From Clostridia bacterium (GTDB taxonomy: Bacteria; Bacillota; Clostridia; Oscillospirales; Acutalibacteraceae), in contig JAFNZJ010000074.1 of assembly GCA_017382915.1 (NCBI GenBank), positions 1-8,236 of the forward strand: a stretch of DNA of 8,236 bases, given 5' to 3'. The translations under genes were made by a program, and so were the position numbers. The notes under the pieces are model-generated. The model was not told where the DNA came from. It saw only the letters and a program-made list of their open reading frames with translations, and made no database searches. Below are positions 6,270 through 8,236 of the stretch, piece by piece (position 1 is the first letter of the stretch; every line of letters begins with the position of its first letter).

Positions 6270-6659
6270 TTATTTAAGTTTAGGTAAAATCTTTTCAACG
6301 TCTGCGTGGGGTCTGGGAATTACGTGAACGGCTACAAGCTCACCAAGCTTTGATGCGGCATTACCGCCCGACTCGGTAGCAGCCTTAACTGCACCAACGT
6401 CGCCCCTAACCATAACAGATACCAAACCGGAGCCGATTTTTTCGGTACCAATAAGCTCTACATTAGCTGCCTTTACCATTGCATCGGCGGCCTCAATAGC
6501 GGCTACCAAACCTCTGGTTTCTACCATACCTAATGCTTCAAGTGACATTTTCTTTTCCTCCATTACGGGTTTTGTTGCTACTGCAGGGGCAGTAGCTTTT
6601 GTTGTTTTTTTAGGTGCTGCTGTTTTGGCTGCACCATTTGCGGCTGTTGCCATAAGCAT
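6270..6659 (-). CDS. pduA: BMC-H4, hexameric shell protein with Ala/Lys/Thr-rich N-terminal extension
   Basis: A PduA-type hexamer subunit (core from M38, pore loop KIGSGL) preceded by about 37 extra residues rich in Ala, Lys, Thr and Pro (ATAANGAAKTAAPKKTTKAT and on to PVMEEKK). The extension has no predicted fold and is positively charged. Two nearby ATGs can start the long form: 6659 and 6653. AGGTGG lies 3 bases before the first and 9 before the second, so 6653 may be the true start. A third start, M38 (6546-6548), has GGAGG at 6557-6561 with 8 bases of spacing and would give a 92-residue standard hexamer protein. Both products may be made, recalling PduB and PduB' in pdu operons, where the N-terminal extension of PduB links shell to core. 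In BMC-H proteins the termini usually lie on one face, so the tail could bind cargo or neighbours; that role is inference. Confidence 0.9.
   Translation of the reverse strand: MLMATAANGAAKTAAPKKTTKATAPAVATKPVMEEKKMSLEALGMVETRGLVAAIEAADAMVKAANVELIGTEKIGSGLVSVMVRGDVGAVKAATESGGNAASKLGELVAVHVIPRPHADVEKILPKLK
6546..6561 (-). promoter_or_regulatory. Internal ribosome binding site and start within BMC-H4
   Basis: GGAGG (6557-6561), eight bases (AAAAGAAA), then ATG (6546-6548) at codon 38. The arrangement matches the ribosome site of BMC-H2 (GGAGG, eight bases AATTTAAA, ATG), and the sequence after the two ATGs is identical for over 30 bases. In BMC-H4 the same bases are read in frame as Met-Glu-Glu-Lys-Lys-Met. 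Use of this start is predicted, not shown. Confidence 0.6.
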
Positions 6660-6699
6660 TATCCACCTTTCGGTAATAATTTACTATAAGTATAATAAA

Positions 6700-7029
6700 C
6701 TATACTTCTTGCAAAGACTTATCCTCTTTAGGGGCGGTCTTTTGCTTTTTAAGTAATCGTGAGGCGCTAAGCTTTGCCATACGCAGTGTTTCTTCGTGGG
6801 GGCTGGCAATAACGGCATATGCCGCCAATTCCTTTATGGCGCCGTTTGCCGCGGCTTCCACCGCTGCCTTAACCGCCGAAACCTGACCTGTAACAATAAC
6901 GGTAACCAGTCTGCCGCCAAGCTTTCTTTCCCAAGTGACAAACTGAACATCTGCCGCCTTACACATAAGGTCTAAGCAGTCAACCGCTGCTGCAACGCTT
7001 TCAACCTCTATCAGTCCTAATGACTTCAT
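6700..7029 (-). CDS. BMC-H3, divergent hexameric shell protein with basic C-terminal tail
   Basis: 109 residues: one BMC domain (about 2-85) plus a charged tail (SASRLLKKQKTAPKEDKSLQEV, about 88-109). The domain is clearly BMC-H (SLGLIEVESVAAAVDCLDLMCKAADV, VTVIVTGQVSAVKAAVEAA) but diverges from its three PduA-like neighbours. The pore loop reads K36-L-G-G-R40-L where they have K-I-G-S-G-L, so the pore serine is replaced by glycine and followed by an arginine, making a more positive and probably narrower pore. C18 and C23 lie in the first helix. The C-terminal HVIPRPH motif is changed to VIASPHEETLRMAK. It is similar in kind to minor shell proteins such as PduK or EutK, which also carry C-terminal extensions, but the tail has no cysteine cluster or recognisable domain. 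GGGAG lies 11 bases before the ATG, 21 bases after BMC-H2. Confidence 0.93.
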   Translation of the reverse strand: MKSLGLIEVESVAAAVDCLDLMCKAADVQFVTWERKLGGRLVTVIVTGQVSAVKAAVEAAANGAIKELAAYAVIASPHEETLRMAKLSASRLLKKQKTAPKEDKSLQEV

Positions 7030-7050
7030 AGAAAAGCTTTCTCCCTTTTA

Positions 7051-7326
7051 TTAAAGTTTGGGCAGAATTTTTTCAACGTCTGCGTGGGGTCTGGGTATTA
7101 CATGAACTGCTACAAGCTCACCAAGCTTTGATGCTGCAGCAGAGCCCGATTCGGTAGCAGCCTTAACAGCGCCAACATCGCCCCTAACCATAACAGATAC
7201 TAAGCCGGAACCGATTTTTTCGGTGCCTATAAGTTCAACCTCTGCGGCTTTAACCATAGCATCGGCGGCCTCAATAGCGGCAACCAAGCCTCTGGTTTCT
7301 ACCATACCTAATGCTTCAAGTGACAT
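7051..7326 (-). CDS. pduA: BMC-H2, hexameric shell protein, PduA/PduJ/EutM type
   Basis: 91-residue standard hexamer subunit. It has K26 at the subunit edge, pore loop K37-I-G-S40-G-L, RGDVGAVKAATESG and HVIPRPHADVEKILPKL. It differs from BMC-H4's core and BMC-H5 at residue 29 (Glu instead of Asn), at 62-63 (Ser-Ala) and by lacking the final lysine. GGAGG (7335-7339) is 8 bases before the ATG. It lies 18 bases after BMC-H1 and 21 before BMC-H3, within the block of five shell genes. Abundant hexamers of this kind normally make up most of the shell surface and pass small metabolites through the pore. Confidence 0.97.
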   Translation of the reverse strand: MSLEALGMVETRGLVAAIEAADAMVKAAEVELIGTEKIGSGLVSVMVRGDVGAVKAATESGSAAASKLGELVAVHVIPRPHADVEKILPKL

Positions 7327-7344
7327 TTTAAATTCCTCCGTTTA

Positions 7345-7659
7345 CTAGTTTTTATCAAAAGCGTTGAGCTTTAACATTTTTTCTGTACCATCCTCAACAT
7401 TGGGGATGATGTGTGTGCAAATTACACCCGAAACCTCATTAGCGGCGGCTTCAGCAGCCTCAACCGCGGCTTTAACATCTGCCACGCTTCCGCGGAACTT
7501 AACCGCAACTATTAGCGGCACCTTAAGTCCTTCGGGATTACCGGGTTTGTTTTTATCAAAATTTTCTACCGTTACGTTGGCGGCCTTGCAACCTGCATCG
7601 CAGGCAACAAAGGCGGCAACCAGACCGTAAACCTCAATAATTCCAACTGATTTTGCCAT
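7345..7659 (-). CDS. BMC-H1, hexameric shell protein with enlarged pore loop
   Basis: 104 residues, one BMC domain. The start (SVGIIEVYGLVAAFVACDAGCKAANV) and the second half (VAVKFRGSVADVKAAVEAAEAA, then HIIPNVEDGTEKMLKLN) fit the fold. The segment between them, which forms the central pore in PduA, is about eight residues longer and different: VENFDKNKPGNPEGLKVPLI (31-50) in place of the short KIGSG loop. A Pro/Gly/Lys-rich loop of this kind should change the pore's size and charge. Cysteines are at 20, 24 and 81, none in the pore loop, so it does not look like the iron-sulfur type of pore (GrpU). The ATG is preceded by GTAGGTGG, and the TAG in that string is the stop of the upstream dehydrogenase, so the two genes are tightly coupled. 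Its transported molecule is unknown. Confidence 0.93.
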   Translation of the reverse strand: MAKSVGIIEVYGLVAAFVACDAGCKAANVTVENFDKNKPGNPEGLKVPLIVAVKFRGSVADVKAAVEAAEAAANEVSGVICTHIIPNVEDGTEKMLKLNAFDKN

Positions 7660-7668
7660 TTAAGCCAC

Positions 7669-8236
7669 CTACTCGTTAATAACGGCGATTTTAAGTCCCT
7701 GCATTGCAAGGTTGGTTTTAAGCGCCTCATTTATTTGTTCAAGCGGGAAGCGGTGGGTTATAAGCTTTTCAAGCGGAATGCCTATACCCTTTGCGCGTTT
7801 TAAAAAGTCAAAGGTTGTTGCATAGTCGCGCAGGGTGTACACCCATGAGCCAACGGTAGTAATTTCCTTTGCACAAATATCAAAGTGGGGGTTGATTGTG
7901 GCGTCGCCACCGTTTATGAAGAAGCCAAGCTCACAAAGGCCGCCGCCACTTCTGATAAACTTATAAATATTAGCGTGTGCAATGGGTGAGCCTGTGCACT
8001 GAAAACCAAAATCAGCGGGGTAGCCGCCAAAGGCATCTTCAACTGCTTTGGTAAGCTCCTCAATACCTTTATGGTTTTTAAAGTTAACAGATTTTTCGGC
8101 GCCCATTTCTTTGGCAAACTGCAGGCGCTTTTCTTCACCGTCAACCGCAACGATATTTTCAATACCCATTGTGCGAAGTACAGCAATGCAAAGAAGACCA
8201 ATAGGTCCGCAGCCCTGTACCACCACGCGGCTGTTA
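7669..8236 (-). CDS. Zinc-type MDR alcohol/polyol dehydrogenase (5' end outside window)
   Basis: C-terminal 189 residues of a medium-chain dehydrogenase; the frame stays open to the right edge, and the in-frame GTG at 8224-8226 is an internal valine, not a start. The Rossmann fold opens with VVVQGCGPIG (the GxGxxG dinucleotide motif), followed by VAVDGEEKRLQFAKEMGA, with the aspartate after the second strand suggesting NAD(H) preference. The end (PLEQINEALKTNLAMQGLKIAVIN) is the usual closing helix and strand. The catalytic domain with the zinc ligands is outside the window, so zinc binding is assumed from the family. Relatives include threonine, sorbitol and other polyol dehydrogenases; the substrate cannot be named. 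It is the first gene seen in the operon. Its stop codon lies inside the ribosome site of BMC-H1, which ties it to the BMC operon and suggests it makes or consumes a BMC metabolite. Confidence 0.9.
   Translation of the reverse strand, partial: NSRVVVQGCGPIGLLCIAVLRTMGIENIVAVDGEEKRLQFAKEMGAEKSVNFKNHKGIEELTKAVEDAFGGYPADFGFQCTGSPIAHANIYKFIRSGGGLCELGFFINGGDATINPHFDICAKEITTVGSWVYTLRDYATTFDFLKRAKGIGIPLEKLITHRFPLEQINEALKTNLAMQGLKIAVINE

Noticed and set aside
6660..6720. Promoter before BMC-H4 (TATACT and TATAGT in an AT-rich gap, with TTGCAA upstream)
   Set aside because: The spacings from TTGCAA (14 and 20 bases) do not fit a standard promoter, and AT-rich gaps easily produce -10 look-alikes.
5904..7326. 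Assembly error or recent tandem duplication of the hexamer genes
   Set aside because: The copies differ by many synonymous changes, have different flanks and are separated by the unlike BMC-H3 gene.
8224..8226. GTG as a start codon for the MDR dehydrogenase
   Set aside because: The frame is open upstream to the window edge, and this codon encodes a valine inside the first Rossmann strand, directly before the GCGPIG motif.

Overview
The window is a fragment of a bacterial microcompartment (BMC) locus. It holds thirteen genes, all on the minus strand, packed head to tail with gaps from 1 to about 90 bases. This looks like one long operon, entered from beyond the right edge and leaving past the left edge. 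No stretch over 300 bases lacks a gene, and I saw no tRNA, rRNA, CRISPR array or insertion sequence. The strong AGGAGG-type ribosome sites, the A-rich spacers and the gene set suggest an anaerobic Firmicute of the class Clostridia. That is an inference; no taxonomic marker gene is present.

In transcription order (right to left): the C-terminal half of a zinc-type MDR alcohol dehydrogenase; five single-domain shell proteins (BMC-H1 to BMC-H5); one pentamer vertex protein (PduN/EutN type); a PduS-like flavin/iron-sulfur protein; a PduT-like tandem-domain shell trimer with a pore cysteine; a DeoR-family regulator; a PduP-like CoA-acylating aldehyde dehydrogenase; the PduL phosphotransacylase; and the N-terminal part of a PduQ-like iron alcohol dehydrogenase.

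Together these form the standard metabolosome core. An aldehyde made inside the shell is oxidised to acyl-CoA by PduP. PduL turns the acyl-CoA into acyl-phosphate and recycles CoA. PduQ reduces a second aldehyde to alcohol and recycles NAD+. PduS and PduT offer a route for electrons through the shell. The enzyme that makes the aldehyde (the signature enzyme) is not in the window, so the substrate cannot be read from it. The DeoR regulator and the PduS/PduT pair would fit a sugar- or 1,2-propanediol-linked locus (glycyl-radical or B12 type), but this is not proven.

The most unusual parts are as follows. BMC-H4 has an in-frame Ala/Lys/Thr-rich N-terminal extension that reads straight through what looks like the gene's own older ribosome binding site, so it may make two products. 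Three nearly identical hexamer proteins are encoded by clearly diverged DNA. BMC-H1 and BMC-H3 have altered pore loops. The PduT-like protein has a second cysteine at the other pore loop. Three intergenic gaps hold RNA hairpins, one of which displays the ribosome site of the PduT-like gene in its loop.
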